A stretch of 56,287 bases of DNA from a bacterium ADurb.Bin236 (GTDB taxonomy: Bacteria; UBP15; UBA6099): assembly GCA_002069885.1 (NCBI GenBank), contig MWCD01000022.1:1-56287 (forward strand), written 5' to 3'. The translations under genes were made by a program, and so were the position numbers. The first letter of the stretch is position 1; the number at the start of each line of letters is the position of its first letter. Shown in pieces: positions 16,734-26,809 of the stretch. The notes beneath the pieces are model-generated. The model was not told the DNA's origin. It ran no database searches and saw only the letters and a program-made list of their open reading frames with translations.

Positions 16734-19390
16734 TAATACCGATAGAGCAGGCGTCGTTTGACAGGGTAGAAGAACTGGGGCTTAAAGGGGCCGCGCTGGG
16801 AGACATGTTCCGGCTGGGACTTGAGATTCCTCCGGGTTTCATTATCTCGACGGCCGAGTGCCGGGCATTTTTGGACAACGGCGGGAAGATATCCGACGAG
16901 ATGATGGAGAAGGCGCTGGAGGGAGTGGCGGAGATAGAGGGGAAGACGGGGCGGATGTACGGAGGGGCGGAGAGACCGCTGCTGTTGTCGGTGAGGTCGG
17001 GCGCGGCGGCGTCCATGCCCGGAATGATGGAGACGATGCTGGACCTCGGGATGAACCCGCAGACGGTTCTGGCGCTGATAAACGAGACGGGGGACGCGAG
17101 GTTCGCGTACGACTGCTGGCAAAGGTTTGCAAGGATATACGGCCGGGCGGTGTTCGGGCTGGACGCGAGGGAGTTCGACGAGGCGATCCGGGCGCAACTA
17201 GACAGGGCGGGCGTACAGTCGCCGGAGCGTTTGAATCACGAGCACCTCAAGAGGCTCGGCGAGCGGTTTTTGGGGATAATCAAAAAGAACCGTGGCAGGG
17301 GGATACCGAGCGACCCGCGAGAGCAGCTCAGGGACGCTATCGAGGCGGTGTTCCTTTCGTGGAACAGCCCGCAGGCGAAGACATACAGAAATCTCAGAAG
17401 GATGTCTCACGACAGCGGGACGGCGGTGGTGGTTCAGGCGATGCGGTTCGGCAACCTCGGCCCGGACTCGGCGGTCGGCTCTGTGTTCACGCGCAACCCG
17501 ATATACGGCGACAATAAGCCATCGGGCAACTATCTGATAATGGCGCAGGGCGAGGAGATACAGGAGGGCCGGAGGACGCCCCGGTCCGTGTCGGACCATC
17601 TGGCGGAGGATTTTCCGCAGGCGGCGGCGCGGCTTCGCGAGGCGATGGCCCTGCTGGAAAAACATTACAGGACGGTTCAGGAAATCGAGTTCACGATAGA
17701 GCGCGGGAAGATATATTTTCTGCAGACGAGGGACGCGGAGTGCACCGCGACGGCGATGGTGAAGACGGCGGTGGACATGGCGGGAGAGGGGCTGATCACC
17801 CGCGAGGAGGCCGTGCTGCGGGTGTCGCCGGAGAGTTTGGGTCAGTTGCTTTTCAGGTATATCGACCCGGAGGCGCAGGCGAGGAGCCTGACGCGGGGGC
17901 GGGGCGGTTCGCCGGGGGCGGTTTACGGGCTGGTGGCGCTCGACGCGGCAAAGGCTAAACAGATAAAGGACAGCCGGCGGGAGGTAGTGCTTGTGAGGCC
18001 GGACGCGCGCCCGGAAGACCTTGAAGGCCTCGCGGACGCCGACGGGCTTCTAATCGCCGGAGGAAACATGTCGGGCCACGCTTTCGGGCTAATCCGGCGC
18101 GCCGGAAAACCTTGCGTGTTCTCCTGCCCGGATATTTCCATCGATTTAGAGAGCCGGACTTTCACCGTCGGGAACACGACGGTCGGCGAGGAAAAGGCGA
18201 TAACCATCGACGGGAACACAGGCCGGGTGTACGCGGGCACGGTGAAGACTAGGGAAACGACGATAGGAGAAGAGTTCAGCGCGCTGCTGTCGTGGGCGGA
18301 CGAGATAAAGACGCTGGGCGTGAGAGGAAACGCGGACACGCCGGAGGATGTGCGGAGGGCGGTGGAGGATTTCGGGGCTGAGGGGATAGGGCTGTGCCGG
18401 ACTGAGGCGATGTTCATGGCGGCCAACAGGCTGCCGGTCATGCAGGCTCTGGTGCTGACCGAAGAGCCGTCGGAGCAGGCGGAACTGCTGGACAGGCTGA
18501 AAGAGATACAGAAGAGCGATTTTGCTGAGATATTCAAGACGCTGAACGGAAGGCCGCTTATCGTGCGGCTGCTGGACCCGCCGCTGCACGAGTTCATGCC
18601 GGACATCGATCCGCTGATGAGCGACGTGATGGAGATGCGGCGCAACGGGGTGAAGACGGAGGCGATGAAACTCAAGGAGGCTCTGCTGCAAAGGGTGATG
18701 TCCAACCGCGAGGTGAACCCGATGCTGGGGCTGCGCGGGTGCAGGCTGGGGATAGTGAGGCCGGAAATAATCAGGATGCAGGTGGAGGCGGTATTCGAGT
18801 CGGCGTGCGACGCGACGGCGGAGGGGACGCCGGTGTGGCCGTCTCTGCTGATACCGCTGGTGGGGCACGTCAACGAGCTGGCGCTGGTGAGGCGGATGAT
18901 AGACGAAACGGCGTCGGAGACGATGAAGGCGCGAGGGATGGACATTCCGTATTCGGTGGGGGCGCTGATAGAGGTTCCGAGGGCCGCGCTGACCGCCGCC
19001 GCTCTGGCCGAACACGCGGATTTCTTCTCCTTCGGAACGAACGACCTGACACAGACAACTTACGGGATAAGCCGGGACGACGCGGAACACAAGTTCCTCG
19101 GCCACTATCTCGTCGAGCGGATAATGGAATACAACCCGTTCCACAAACTCGACCCGGACGGGGTCGGGAGGCTGATAGGGATAGCGGTGGCGGACGGGCT
19201 GAGGGCGAAGCCGAAGCTGTTCCTCGGATTGAGCGGGGAACACGGGGCGGATTCGTCGTCGGTCGAGTTCTGCCACAAGCTTGGAATACACTACATAAGC
19301 TGCGCGCCGCATCTGGTGCCGGTGGCGAGGCTTGCGGCGGCGCAGGCCGCGCTAAAGCTCCAGTTCGGCAAGGGCGGCTCCCAACAATAA
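16730..19390 (+). CDS. Divergent pyruvate, phosphate dikinase paralogue without catalytic Cys
   Basis: An 886-residue protein with the full PPDK layout: ATP-grasp domain (LKGAALGDMFRLGLEIPPGF, SVRSGAAASMPGMMETMLDLG), swivelling domain and PEP barrel (RTEAMFM, FGTNDLTQTTYGISRDDA). The phosphohistidine is kept (H450) but its loop is changed to GGNMSGHAFG instead of GGMTSHAA. The loop that carries the proton-donating Cys in PPDK reads LSGEHGAD, with S835 in place of Cys. Loss of that Cys is known to block the pyruvate half-reaction, so this protein may work on another acceptor or serve a regulatory role. It overlaps mazG by four bases and lies 18 bases before glyS. Calling it a PPDK by name alone would be risky. 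Confidence 0.85.
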   Translation: MIIPIEQASFDRVEELGLKGAALGDMFRLGLEIPPGFIISTAECRAFLDNGGKISDEMMEKALEGVAEIEGKTGRMYGGAERPLLLSVRSGAAASMPGMMETMLDLGMNPQTVLALINETGDARFAYDCWQRFARIYGRAVFGLDAREFDEAIRAQLDRAGVQSPERLNHEHLKRLGERFLGIIKKNRGRGIPSDPREQLRDAIEAVFLSWNSPQAKTYRNLRRMSHDSGTAVVVQAMRFGNLGPDSAVGSVFTRNPIYGDNKPSGNYLIMAQGEEIQEGRRTPRSVSDHLAEDFPQAAARLREAMALLEKHYRTVQEIEFTIERGKIYFLQTRDAECTATAMVKTAVDMAGEGLITREEAVLRVSPESLGQLLFRYIDPEAQARSLTRGRGGSPGAVYGLVALDAAKAKQIKDSRREVVLVRPDARPEDLEGLADADGLLIAGGNMSGHAFGLIRRAGKPCVFSCPDISIDLESRTFTVGNTTVGEEKAITIDGNTGRVYAGTVKTRETTIGEEFSALLSWADEIKTLGVRGNADTPEDVRRAVEDFGAEGIGLCRTEAMFMAANRLPVMQALVLTEEPSEQAELLDRLKEIQKSDFAEIFKTLNGRPLIVRLLDPPLHEFMPDIDPLMSDVMEMRRNGVKTEAMKLKEALLQRVMSNREVNPMLGLRGCRLGIVRPEIIRMQVEAVFESACDATAEGTPVWPSLLIPLVGHVNELALVRRMIDETASETMKARGMDIPYSVGALIEVPRAALTAAALAEHADFFSFGTNDLTQTTYGISRDDAEHKFLGHYLVERIMEYNPFHKLDPDGVGRLIGIAVADGLRAKPKLFLGLSGEHGADSSSVEFCHKLGIHYISCAPHLVPVARLAAAQAALKLQFGKGGSQQ

Positions 19391-19408
19391 CCAATCGGAG
19401 ATTTTAAC

Positions 19409-21481
19409 GTGACGGAAAAACACGACCTTTTGCTTGAGATAGGATGCGAGGAAATACCCGCCGGATACGTGGCGCCGGCGCTGAAACGAATGGAAGAACT
19501 GTTCGCCGAGTTCTGCGAGAAGAACCGTATCTCGAGCGGAGAAACGAAGACGTTCGGCACGCCGCGGCGGCTGGCGCTGACGGCGGAGGCAGTGGCGGAC
19601 AGGCAGGACGACATGGTCATCGAGATAAAGGGGCCGCCGTCGAAGGCGGCGCTCGCCCCGGACGGCTCGTTCAACGAAGCGGCGGCGAAGTTCGCCGAAT
19701 CGCGAGGCGGCTCCCTCAAGCAGCTTCAAATCAGGCCCACCGACAGGGGCGACTACCTGTTCATGGTGAAGAAGGAAAAGGGCGGCAAAACCGCCGCCGC
19801 GCTGGCGGAGCTTCCAAAGTTCATATTCGAGCGGCTGGCGTTTCCCAAGAGCATGAGGTGGGACGTGAGGCCCGCGAGGTTCGCGCGCCCGGCCCGCTGG
19901 ATATTGTTGCTTTACGCAAATAAACCCGTCCGCGCGGGTTTCAACGGCCTGCCTTGCGGCCCCTTCACTTACGGCAACCGCTGGCACGGCTCGAAAAAAA
20001 TCAAGGTGTCGTCCATCCCGGATTATTTCGAGAAGCTTGAGGCGGCGGGAGTGGTGGCAGACCACAGGCGGCGGCGGGAGATGATACGCAAGGCGGCGAC
20101 GGGGCTGGCGCGGGGAAATCCGTATATGCCCGACGAACTGCTCGACGAAGTCAACTTCCTCGTCGAATATCCATACGCCGCCATCGGGACTTTCCCGGTC
20201 GAGTTCACAGAACTGCCGCCGGAAGTCCTTATTATCTGCATAAAGAAAAACCAGAGATATTTTCCTGTTTCAGACCCGGCGACCGGGCGGATGCTCCCGG
20301 AGTTCGTTGTGGCGATGAACGCTCCGTTGACGGAAAGCAAAAAAGTAATCGAGGGATACGAGCGGGTGCTGAACTCCCGGCTGAAGGACGCGAAGTTCTT
20401 TTACGACGAGGACCTGAAGACTTCAATGAAAGACAGAGCGGAGTCATTGAAGAGGATAACGTTTCAGGACAAGCTCGGCTCGTTGTGGGACAAGCAGGAG
20501 AGGGTGAAGGCCCTGGCGGCGGACTTGGGGGCCGGCTGGGGCGCGGCTGCGGAGGACGTGCGGACGGCGGTCGAGGCGGCTTCGCTGATGAAAGCCGACT
20601 TGGCCTCCCAGATGGTTTTTGAGTACACCGAAATACAGGGGACGGTCGGGAAATATTACATACTCGCCGAGGGCGGAAGGACCGAGGTCGCGCAGGCGGT
20701 CGAGGAGCACTACATGCCGAGGTTTGCCGACGACGCGCTTGCGGCGAGCGCGGCGGGCGCGCTGCTGGCCGTGGCGGATAAGATGGACACCGTAACGGGA
20801 TATTTCTCCGTCGGGTTGATTCCCACCGGGTCTGCGGACCCATACCAGCTTAGGCGCGCGGCGCTGGGCGTCATAAGAACGCTCGAAGCCTTCAACATGC
20901 CGTTCACTTTCGAGGATTTGGCGCGGATGTCTGCGGAGCGGCACGGAGAGATAGCGGGAGACGAAAACTCGCGGCGCAAGCTCGTCGATTTCTTCGAGGA
21001 GCGTTACCGCAACTATATGGTCGCCTCCGGTTACCCGCACGACGTGATGGAGGCGCTTGCGGCGAGAAAGGCCCCGCTCGCGAAGAAACGCGAGGCGGCG
21101 GACGCGATTGTCGAGGTCAAAGACGCCGAGGAGTTCCGGGATTTCCGGGAGGTTTTCACTCGGATATCCAACATCATGTCGAAGTCTAAGCCGTCCGTGG
21201 GCAAGGGAGTGAATCCTGATTTGTTTCAGGCGGAAGAGGAGCGGGCGCTGCGCGAGGCGTGGCTGAAGGCGAAGCCGGCGCTCGAAGACCCGAACGCAAC
21301 TGAGTCGGGCAAGCTGATGGCGATGTTCGCGCTGGCGGCTCCCGGAGCGGCGTTCTTCGACAAGGTGCTCGTCATGGACAAGGACGAGAACGTGAGGGAG
21401 AACAGGGGCGTCATGCTGTTCGAGATATTGGCGGGGATAACAGATAATTCAGCGGACTACAAACTGATAGTGAAAAAATAG
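19409..21481 (+). CDS. glyS: Glycine--tRNA ligase beta subunit
   Basis: The tRNA-binding beta chain of the alpha2-beta2 glycyl-tRNA synthetase. The 690-residue protein begins LLLEIGCEEIPAGY, with TFGTPRRLAL, KSMRWDVRPARFARPARWI, GIRTLEAFN-like VIRTLEAFNMPF and an HD-like and anticodon-binding C-terminal part (REVFTRISNIM, KVLVMDKDENVRENRG). Length is normal. Starts with GTG, with GGAG upstream. The alpha subunit glyQ is not in the window, which is unusual because the two are commonly adjacent. Confidence 0.96.
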   Translation: MTEKHDLLLEIGCEEIPAGYVAPALKRMEELFAEFCEKNRISSGETKTFGTPRRLALTAEAVADRQDDMVIEIKGPPSKAALAPDGSFNEAAAKFAESRGGSLKQLQIRPTDRGDYLFMVKKEKGGKTAAALAELPKFIFERLAFPKSMRWDVRPARFARPARWILLLYANKPVRAGFNGLPCGPFTYGNRWHGSKKIKVSSIPDYFEKLEAAGVVADHRRRREMIRKAATGLARGNPYMPDELLDEVNFLVEYPYAAIGTFPVEFTELPPEVLIICIKKNQRYFPVSDPATGRMLPEFVVAMNAPLTESKKVIEGYERVLNSRLKDAKFFYDEDLKTSMKDRAESLKRITFQDKLGSLWDKQERVKALAADLGAGWGAAAEDVRTAVEAASLMKADLASQMVFEYTEIQGTVGKYYILAEGGRTEVAQAVEEHYMPRFADDALAASAAGALLAVADKMDTVTGYFSVGLIPTGSADPYQLRRAALGVIRTLEAFNMPFTFEDLARMSAERHGEIAGDENSRRKLVDFFEERYRNYMVASGYPHDVMEALAARKAPLAKKREAADAIVEVKDAEEFRDFREVFTRISNIMSKSKPSVGKGVNPDLFQAEEERALREAWLKAKPALEDPNATESGKLMAMFALAAPGAAFFDKVLVMDKDENVRENRGVMLFEILAGITDNSADYKLIVKK

Positions 21482-21526
21482 CGGGGAAGCGGCCGGGGCC
21501 GTCTCTAACTCGGCGGGCCGCGCGAT

Positions 21527-23290
21527 ATGGCGACCGAACAAGAAAAAGAGCTTGTGCGCGAGCGCACTAACATAGTCGATCTGGTGTCGTCGTACACTAG
21601 GCTGAAGAAGGCCGGCTCGTTCAAGCACAAGGGGATATGTCCTTTCCATCAGGAGAAGGACGCGTCGTTCACGGTGGACGAAGAGCGCAAGCTGTGGCAC
21701 TGCTTCGGATGCCAGAAGGGCGGGGATGTTTTTTCGTTCGTGATGGAGGTTGAGAATCTGGATTTCGGGGAGGCGGTGGAGTTTCTGGCGAAGAGGGCGG
21801 GGGTGGCGCTGACGGACGCGAGGTCGCCGGACTCGCCGAGAAAAAAGATAAAAGACAGGTTGCTTAAAGTCAACGATCTTGCGTCGAGGTATTTCTCCAA
21901 GGTTCTGCGCGCCTCCCGCTCGGGCGAAAAATTTATGGAGTATCTCGGAAACCGGGGGGTGACGGAGGAGCAGATAAAGTCGTTCAAGCTCGGCGCGTCG
22001 CTGGACTCTTGGGACGGGATAATCAGGACTCTGGGCAAGAAGGACGTGACGCAGGGCGAGCTGGCGCAGGCCGGGTTGGTGATAGTGAACGAAAGCGGCC
22101 GGCATTACGACAGGTTCAGGGACAGGCTGATGTTCCCGCTGACGAACGCGGTGGGGGACGTTGTGGGGTTCGCGGGCCGGGCGTGGGGAGACGCGATGCC
22201 GAAATACCTGAACACGCCGGAAACGCCCCTGTTCGACAAGGGAAAGATGGTGTACGCGCTGGACAAGGCCAAGAAGAAGGTCGGCCCGCACGGCATAATC
22301 CTAACGGAGGGCTACATGGACGTGATAGCGCTTCACCGGGCGGGGTTCGAGAGCGCGGTGGCGTCGATGGGAACGGCTCTCACTCCGGCTCAGGTGGACC
22401 TAGTGCGCCGCTACAGCATGAAGGTCGTCCTCTCTTACGATTCGGACATCGCCGGAGACAGCGCGTCCATGCGCGGCATAGAGATGCTAATCGACCGGGG
22501 AATGGATATCCGGGTGGTCACTCTGCCGGACGGGGAGGACCCGGACAGCATCGTGACGAAGGGCGGCCCGGAGGCTTTCGCGGCAAGGCTGGACGCCGCC
22601 GAGGACTATTTTGATTTCTTCCTATCGAAAAGCATACAGAGGATAGGGGCGGAAACTCCGGCGCAGAAGCGAGAGGCGCTGCTACAGATGGCCCCGCTCG
22701 TGGAGAAGACGCCGAACGACATCCTCAAGGACGAACAGAAGAAAAAACTAGGCGAGAGGCTCGGCGTGTCGGAGCAGAATGTGCACACCGCGTTGTTGCA
22801 AATGAGAGAATCGCGGCGCGGCGGCCGCCCGCCGGAAGAGACTGACGGGGAGGTCGAGAGGATGATGGCTCCGGGGGTCAAAGTGGAAAAACGGCTGCTC
22901 GAAATCATGCTCTCTTCGGAGGGCGCGGCAAAGATGATTCTCGACAGGATCGAACCTGTGGATTTCTCGGACCGCAACCTTGGCGCCTTTTTCATGTACT
23001 GCCGCAAGTATCGCGAAAAAACGGGGGGGTTCTCTCCGAACGATTTTCTCAACTCCGTACATCCGCAGGAAGCTGTCAGGATAATCAGCGGGATACGGTT
23101 AGCCGGGGGAGCGAGCGCGGAGGAGTCGGAGAAGGAAGCGGCGAGCGTGCTGGACAATTTTGTGAAAGCCGCCCAGAAGCGGCGGCTCGGCGATTTGAGA
23201 AGACAGATACAGCAGGCCCAGAAAGACGGCGACGAGGCTCTCGCGACCCAACTCGCCTCGAAATTGCTCGAGCTTAAAAGAAAAGAATAA
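21527..23290 (+). CDS. dnaG: DNA primase
   Basis: Makes RNA primers for DNA replication. The 587-residue protein has the CHC2 zinc finger (C38, H41, C59, C62: [12 protein letters not shown] and [12 protein letters not shown]), the primase core with [16 protein letters not shown] and the Toprim acids in [11 protein letters not shown], and a helical C-terminal helicase-binding region with PPEETD...[10 protein letters not shown]. Part of the glyS-dnaG-rpoD cluster, similar to the macromolecular-synthesis operon of other bacteria. ATG start; the upstream SD is weak. Confidence 0.97.
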   Translation: MATEQEKELVRERTNIVDLVSSYTRLKKAGSFKHKGICPFHQEKDASFTVDEERKLWHCFGCQKGGDVFSFVMEVENLDFGEAVEFLAKRAGVALTDARSPDSPRKKIKDRLLKVNDLASRYFSKVLRASRSGEKFMEYLGNRGVTEEQIKSFKLGASLDSWDGIIRTLGKKDVTQGELAQAGLVIVNESGRHYDRFRDRLMFPLTNAVGDVVGFAGRAWGDAMPKYLNTPETPLFDKGKMVYALDKAKKKVGPHGIILTEGYMDVIALHRAGFESAVASMGTALTPAQVDLVRRYSMKVVLSYDSDIAGDSASMRGIEMLIDRGMDIRVVTLPDGEDPDSIVTKGGPEAFAARLDAAEDYFDFFLSKSIQRIGAETPAQKREALLQMAPLVEKTPNDILKDEQKKKLGERLGVSEQNVHTALLQMRESRRGGRPPEETDGEVERMMAPGVKVEKRLLEIMLSSEGAAKMILDRIEPVDFSDRNLGAFFMYCRKYREKTGGFSPNDFLNSVHPQEAVRIISGIRLAGGASAEESEKEAASVLDNFVKAAQKRRLGDLRRQIQQAQKDGDEALATQLASKLLELKRKE

Positions 23291-23343
23291 ACGCGCAAGA
23301 ATGCGAGCCGCGCCCGCGGCGACATCTACGGGGAGGAACGGCA

Positions 23344-24459
23344 ATGCCATCAGCGGTTCTTAAAGCCAACCAGTCTCTTTCCGAGCTTTACACGAAGGCA
23401 AAAAAAGACGGCTCCGTGAAATACTGCGACATTGACGACATAATGTGCAAGCAGGACCTCGACCCGGAGGCGATAGAGAACATCTTCAACGACTTTCTCG
23501 ACCTCGATGTCGATATCATTGACAACGACGGCTCCAATCTTCTGGACAAGGAAATCGAGGAGCCTACTGAACTGGTTGACAAGGCCGACCTCGACATCAG
23601 CCTGTTGCTGAGGCTGCCGGGAGACATCCGCATCGACGACTCAGTCCGGCTGTACCTCAAGGAGATCGGGCAGGTTCCGCTCATTTCCGCCGAGGAGGAG
23701 GTCATCTTCGCCAAGATGATGGAGGCGGGCGTAGAGGAAGGAAAACAGAAGCTAACCGAGGCCAACCTCCGCCTAGTCGTCTCCATCGCGAAAAAATACG
23801 TCGGGCACGGAATGAACTTCCTCGACCTGATACAGGAGGGGAATCTCGGACTGATACGCGCGGTGGAGAAATTCGACTATCACAAGGGCTACAAGTTCAG
23901 CACGTATGCCACGTGGTGGATACGGCAGGCCATCACCCGCGCGCTGGCAGATCAGGGCGACATCATACGCAAACCCGTCCACATGGTGGAGACGATTAAC
24001 AAACTCATCAAAGTGTCGCGACACCTGATGCAGGAACTTGGCAGGGAAGCGAGCGAGGCGGAGCTGGCCAACGAGATGAACATATCCCGCGCGAAGGTCA
24101 GGGAAATATTGAAAATCGCGCAGAAACCGATATCTCTCGAAACTCCCATCGGGGAAGAGGAAGACAGCCACCTGAGGGACTTCCTCGAAGACCAAGGGGC
24201 GGAGCCGCCGATAGAGGCCGCCGCAGGGCTGCTCCTCAAGGAGCATCTTCAGAGCGTGCTGCACACGCTCTCCGACCGCGAGCGCAAGGTGCTCGAACTT
24301 CGCTTCGGACTCAACGACGGCCATCCCAGAACCCTCGAAGAGGTCGGCAAACAGTTCAACGTCACCCGCGAGCGCATCCGGCAGATAGAGGCCAAGGCGC
24401 TTCGCAAACTTCGCCATCCCAGCAGGAGCAAGACCCTGAAAGGATATCTAGAACAGTAA
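23344..24459 (+). CDS. rpoD: Housekeeping RNA polymerase sigma factor RpoD
   Basis: A 371-residue primary sigma factor. Region 1.1-like N terminus ([20 protein letters not shown]), region 1.2 ([22 protein letters not shown]), region 2 ([47 protein letters not shown]), region 3 and region 4 ([31 protein letters not shown]). Just after region 2.4 the nearly universal ARTIRIPVHM reads [10 protein letters not shown] (residues 205-214), while the H and E of the extended -10 contact remain. GGAGG precedes the ATG. It is short because the non-conserved region between 1.2 and 2.1 is absent. Confidence 0.96.
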   Translation: MPSAVLKANQSLSELYTKAKKDGSVKYCDIDDIMCKQDLDPEAIENIFNDFLDLDVDIIDNDGSNLLDKEIEEPTELVDKADLDISLLLRLPGDIRIDDSVRLYLKEIGQVPLISAEEEVIFAKMMEAGVEEGKQKLTEANLRLVVSIAKKYVGHGMNFLDLIQEGNLGLIRAVEKFDYHKGYKFSTYATWWIRQAITRALADQGDIIRKPVHMVETINKLIKVSRHLMQELGREASEAELANEMNISRAKVREILKIAQKPISLETPIGEEEDSHLRDFLEDQGAEPPIEAAAGLLLKEHLQSVLHTLSDRERKVLELRFGLNDGHPRTLEEVGKQFNVTRERIRQIEAKALRKLRHPSRSKTLKGYLEQ

Positions 24460-24508
24460 TCGCCCGGCGTCCGTCCGTGGCGAATAATATTTCGAAAGGA
24501 CAGGCAAC

Positions 24509-25573
24509 ATGAGCAAAGTTTACAAAATCGCTGTGATCCCCGGAGACGGGACAGGCCCGGAGGTAGTCGACGAGGGTCTCAAAGTCATGTCCGCAGTGGC
24601 TGACAAATTCGGTTTCAAATACGAGACCGAAACATTCGATTTCGGCGGAGAACGTTTCAAGAGAACCGGCGAGGTTCTCCCCGAAACAGCAGTGGCGGAC
24701 CTGCGAGGGTTCGACTCGATTTTTCTCGGCGCTATCGGTCATCCGGACGTGAAACCCGGAATCCTTGAGAAAGGCATCCTGCTCAGGCTCCGCTTCGAGC
24801 TTGATCAATACATTAACCTGCGCCCGGTGAAACTCTATCCGGGAGTGGAGACGCCGCTTGCGGACAAGAAGCCGGAAGACATCGACTTCGTGGTGGTGCG
24901 GGAGAACACCGAAGGGCTGTACACGGGCGCGGGCGGAATGCTGCGCGAGGGGACTCCTCAAGAGGTGGCTGTTCAGGAATCCGTCAACACCCGGTTCGGC
25001 GTCGAGCGCTGCCTGAGATACGCATTCGAGCTTTGCCGCAAGCGCGGCGGAGAGAAGAAACTCACCCTCTGCGGAAAAACCAACGTGCTCACTTTCGCGT
25101 TCGGCCTGTGGGAGCGCGCTTTCAACGAAATAGCCTCGGAATACCCGGATGTGAAGACAGACTACGCGCATGTGGACGCCACCTGCATGTGGATGGTCAA
25201 GAATCCGGAGTGGTTCGACGTCATCGTGACCGACAACATGTTCGGCGACATAATAACCGACCTCGGCGCGATGGTGCAGGGCGGAATGGGGATAGCGGCG
25301 GGCGGAAATATCAACCCGAAAGGCGTGTCCATGTTTGAGCCGATTGGCGGCTCCGCCCCGAAATACACCGGTATGAACATCATCAATCCGCTGGCGGCGA
25401 TTTGCGCCATGCAGATGATGCTGGATCATCTCGGGCTAGCCGACGCTGCGGCGGCGGTCGAACGCGCCGTGATGGAAGTGACCGGAAACCGCCTCAAGTC
25501 GATGTCCGCCGGAAAGATGGGCATGTCCACCTCCGAAGTAGGCGATCTGGTTGCGAAACTGGCTGTCGAGTGA
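24509..25573 (+). CDS. leuB: 3-isopropylmalate dehydrogenase family
   Basis: A 354-residue NAD-dependent beta-hydroxyacid oxidative decarboxylase. Seen: [85 protein letters not shown] and [20 protein letters not shown]. The [16 protein letters not shown] block fits isopropylmalate dehydrogenases of the actinobacterial/archaeal type rather than isocitrate dehydrogenase. Tartrate or other malate-type substrates cannot be excluded, since no other leucine genes are nearby. GAAAGG precedes the ATG. Confidence 0.82.
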   Translation: MSKVYKIAVIPGDGTGPEVVDEGLKVMSAVADKFGFKYETETFDFGGERFKRTGEVLPETAVADLRGFDSIFLGAIGHPDVKPGILEKGILLRLRFELDQYINLRPVKLYPGVETPLADKKPEDIDFVVVRENTEGLYTGAGGMLREGTPQEVAVQESVNTRFGVERCLRYAFELCRKRGGEKKLTLCGKTNVLTFAFGLWERAFNEIASEYPDVKTDYAHVDATCMWMVKNPEWFDVIVTDNMFGDIITDLGAMVQGGMGIAAGGNINPKGVSMFEPIGGSAPKYTGMNIINPLAAICAMQMMLDHLGLADAAAAVERAVMEVTGNRLKSMSAGKMGMSTSEVGDLVAKLAVE

Positions 25574-25648
25574 GACCGCCACGCGACCTGTTCCGGTTTG
25601 CGCCGGAGCGGGGCGGGCGTCGTTAATGGCATTAATTTGACTATTTGT

Positions 25649-25654
25649 TATAAT
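25649..25654 (+). promoter_or_regulatory. -10 element upstream of hrcA
   Basis: A perfect TATAAT 51 bases before the hrcA ATG, without a good -35 at proper spacing (a TTGACT lies only 6 bases upstream). No CIRCE (TTAGCACTC-N9-GAGTGCTAA) is present around it. Confidence 0.4.
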
Positions 25655-25704
25655 TTTGCGCAGACGAGCCGGAGAGAGATTCCGGCCCGGCGGAGTATGC
25701 TGGT

Positions 25705-26730
25705 ATGAAGGAACGCAAAGCCAATATCCTCAAGCACGTCGTTACCGACTACGTCGGCACGTGCGCGCCTGTCGGCTCCAAGCGCATTGCCGAGCGGCTC
25801 GGCGTCAGCCCGGCCACCGTCAGGAACGCCATGCATGAGCTTTCAGAGGAAGGATACCTCGAACAGCCGCACACTTCTGCGGGCCGCGTTCCCGGAGACC
25901 CCGGCTACAGGTTCTTCGTTGACTATCTCCTCGACGAGTACAGAGCGGCGGAAGAGGAATGTCGCGGCGTCCAGCAGTCTCTCGACATAATCCGCTTCAA
26001 GCTGGAGCAATTGTTCGAGAAGGCGTCCGAACTGTTGTCCGAGATGGGCGACTGCCTGTCATTCGTGGCCGCGCCCGGAGAGGACATGAGCAGAATCGCA
26101 CGCATCGAGTTGACCGCCGTCTCCGCCAACGGGCTGCTGATTATTCTGGTCATGAGCAACGGCCTGATAGAAAACAGGCTGGTCGAGCTTCCGACGCACG
26201 CGGACAGACTGCCGCTGAAACATCTGGCAAAGACGCTGAACGAGAGGCTCGCGGGGCTTCGCCTTGTGGAGGTGACCTCCGGAGCGCTCGCCGCCGCCGT
26301 TAGGGACGTCCGCATCAGTGAGGAACTTCTTTACGGTGGATTAAAAAGATTCTTCGAGGAGTTGATTTTCGCTTTCGGGCGCAAGATATATTTCGATGGA
26401 ACCGCCAAATTGGTCAGGCATCCGGAGTTTCAGAACGTCGGGGCAATGGGGCAGGTGCTGGAATTGATTGACAGCGCGGAGAGCGGGTCGGAGATGTTCG
26501 AGACAAGAGATTCCGGGGACTCGGTGAGCGTGGTGATCGGCAGGGAGAACAGTCTCGGCGCGCTGCGCGAGTGCAGCGTGGTGAAAAGTTGCTTCAGGTT
26601 CGGCGACCAGACGCTCGGCGCCATCGGCGTCATCGGCCCGCGCCGCATGGACTACGCGCGCATGATATGGCTCGTCCGCGACATGGCGGGGGCATTAAGC
26701 CACGCTCTCGACAGGTATCCGAGGCTCTGA
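25705..26730 (+). CDS. hrcA: Heat-inducible transcription repressor HrcA
   Basis: A 341-residue repressor that normally binds CIRCE operators and needs GroEL to fold. The N-terminal winged helix has ILKHVVTDYVGTCAPVGSKRIAE, SPATVRNAMHELSEEGYLEQPHTSAGRVPGDPGYRFFVDYLL; the GAF-like C-terminal part has SRIARIELTAVS and LGAIGVIGPRRMDYARMI. It lies 79 bases before dnaJ, but grpE and dnaK, often between them, are missing here. No CIRCE is visible in front of hrcA, dnaJ or hsp20, so its targets lie elsewhere or its operator differs. Confidence 0.95.
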   Translation: MKERKANILKHVVTDYVGTCAPVGSKRIAERLGVSPATVRNAMHELSEEGYLEQPHTSAGRVPGDPGYRFFVDYLLDEYRAAEEECRGVQQSLDIIRFKLEQLFEKASELLSEMGDCLSFVAAPGEDMSRIARIELTAVSANGLLIILVMSNGLIENRLVELPTHADRLPLKHLAKTLNERLAGLRLVEVTSGALAAAVRDVRISEELLYGGLKRFFEELIFAFGRKIYFDGTAKLVRHPEFQNVGAMGQVLELIDSAESGSEMFETRDSGDSVSVVIGRENSLGALRECSVVKSCFRFGDQTLGAIGVIGPRRMDYARMIWLVRDMAGALSHALDRYPRL

Positions 26731-26809
26731 CTTTTTCCAAGCTTTGCGCCATTAAGAAAAGGACGACCGCCCGCCGCTAAATCACACATGGGAGACGACA
26801 ACCAGAGGG

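Noticed and set aside
25574-25704. CIRCE operator upstream of hrcA
   Set aside because: No TTAGCACTC/GAGTGCTAA pair or close variant was found.
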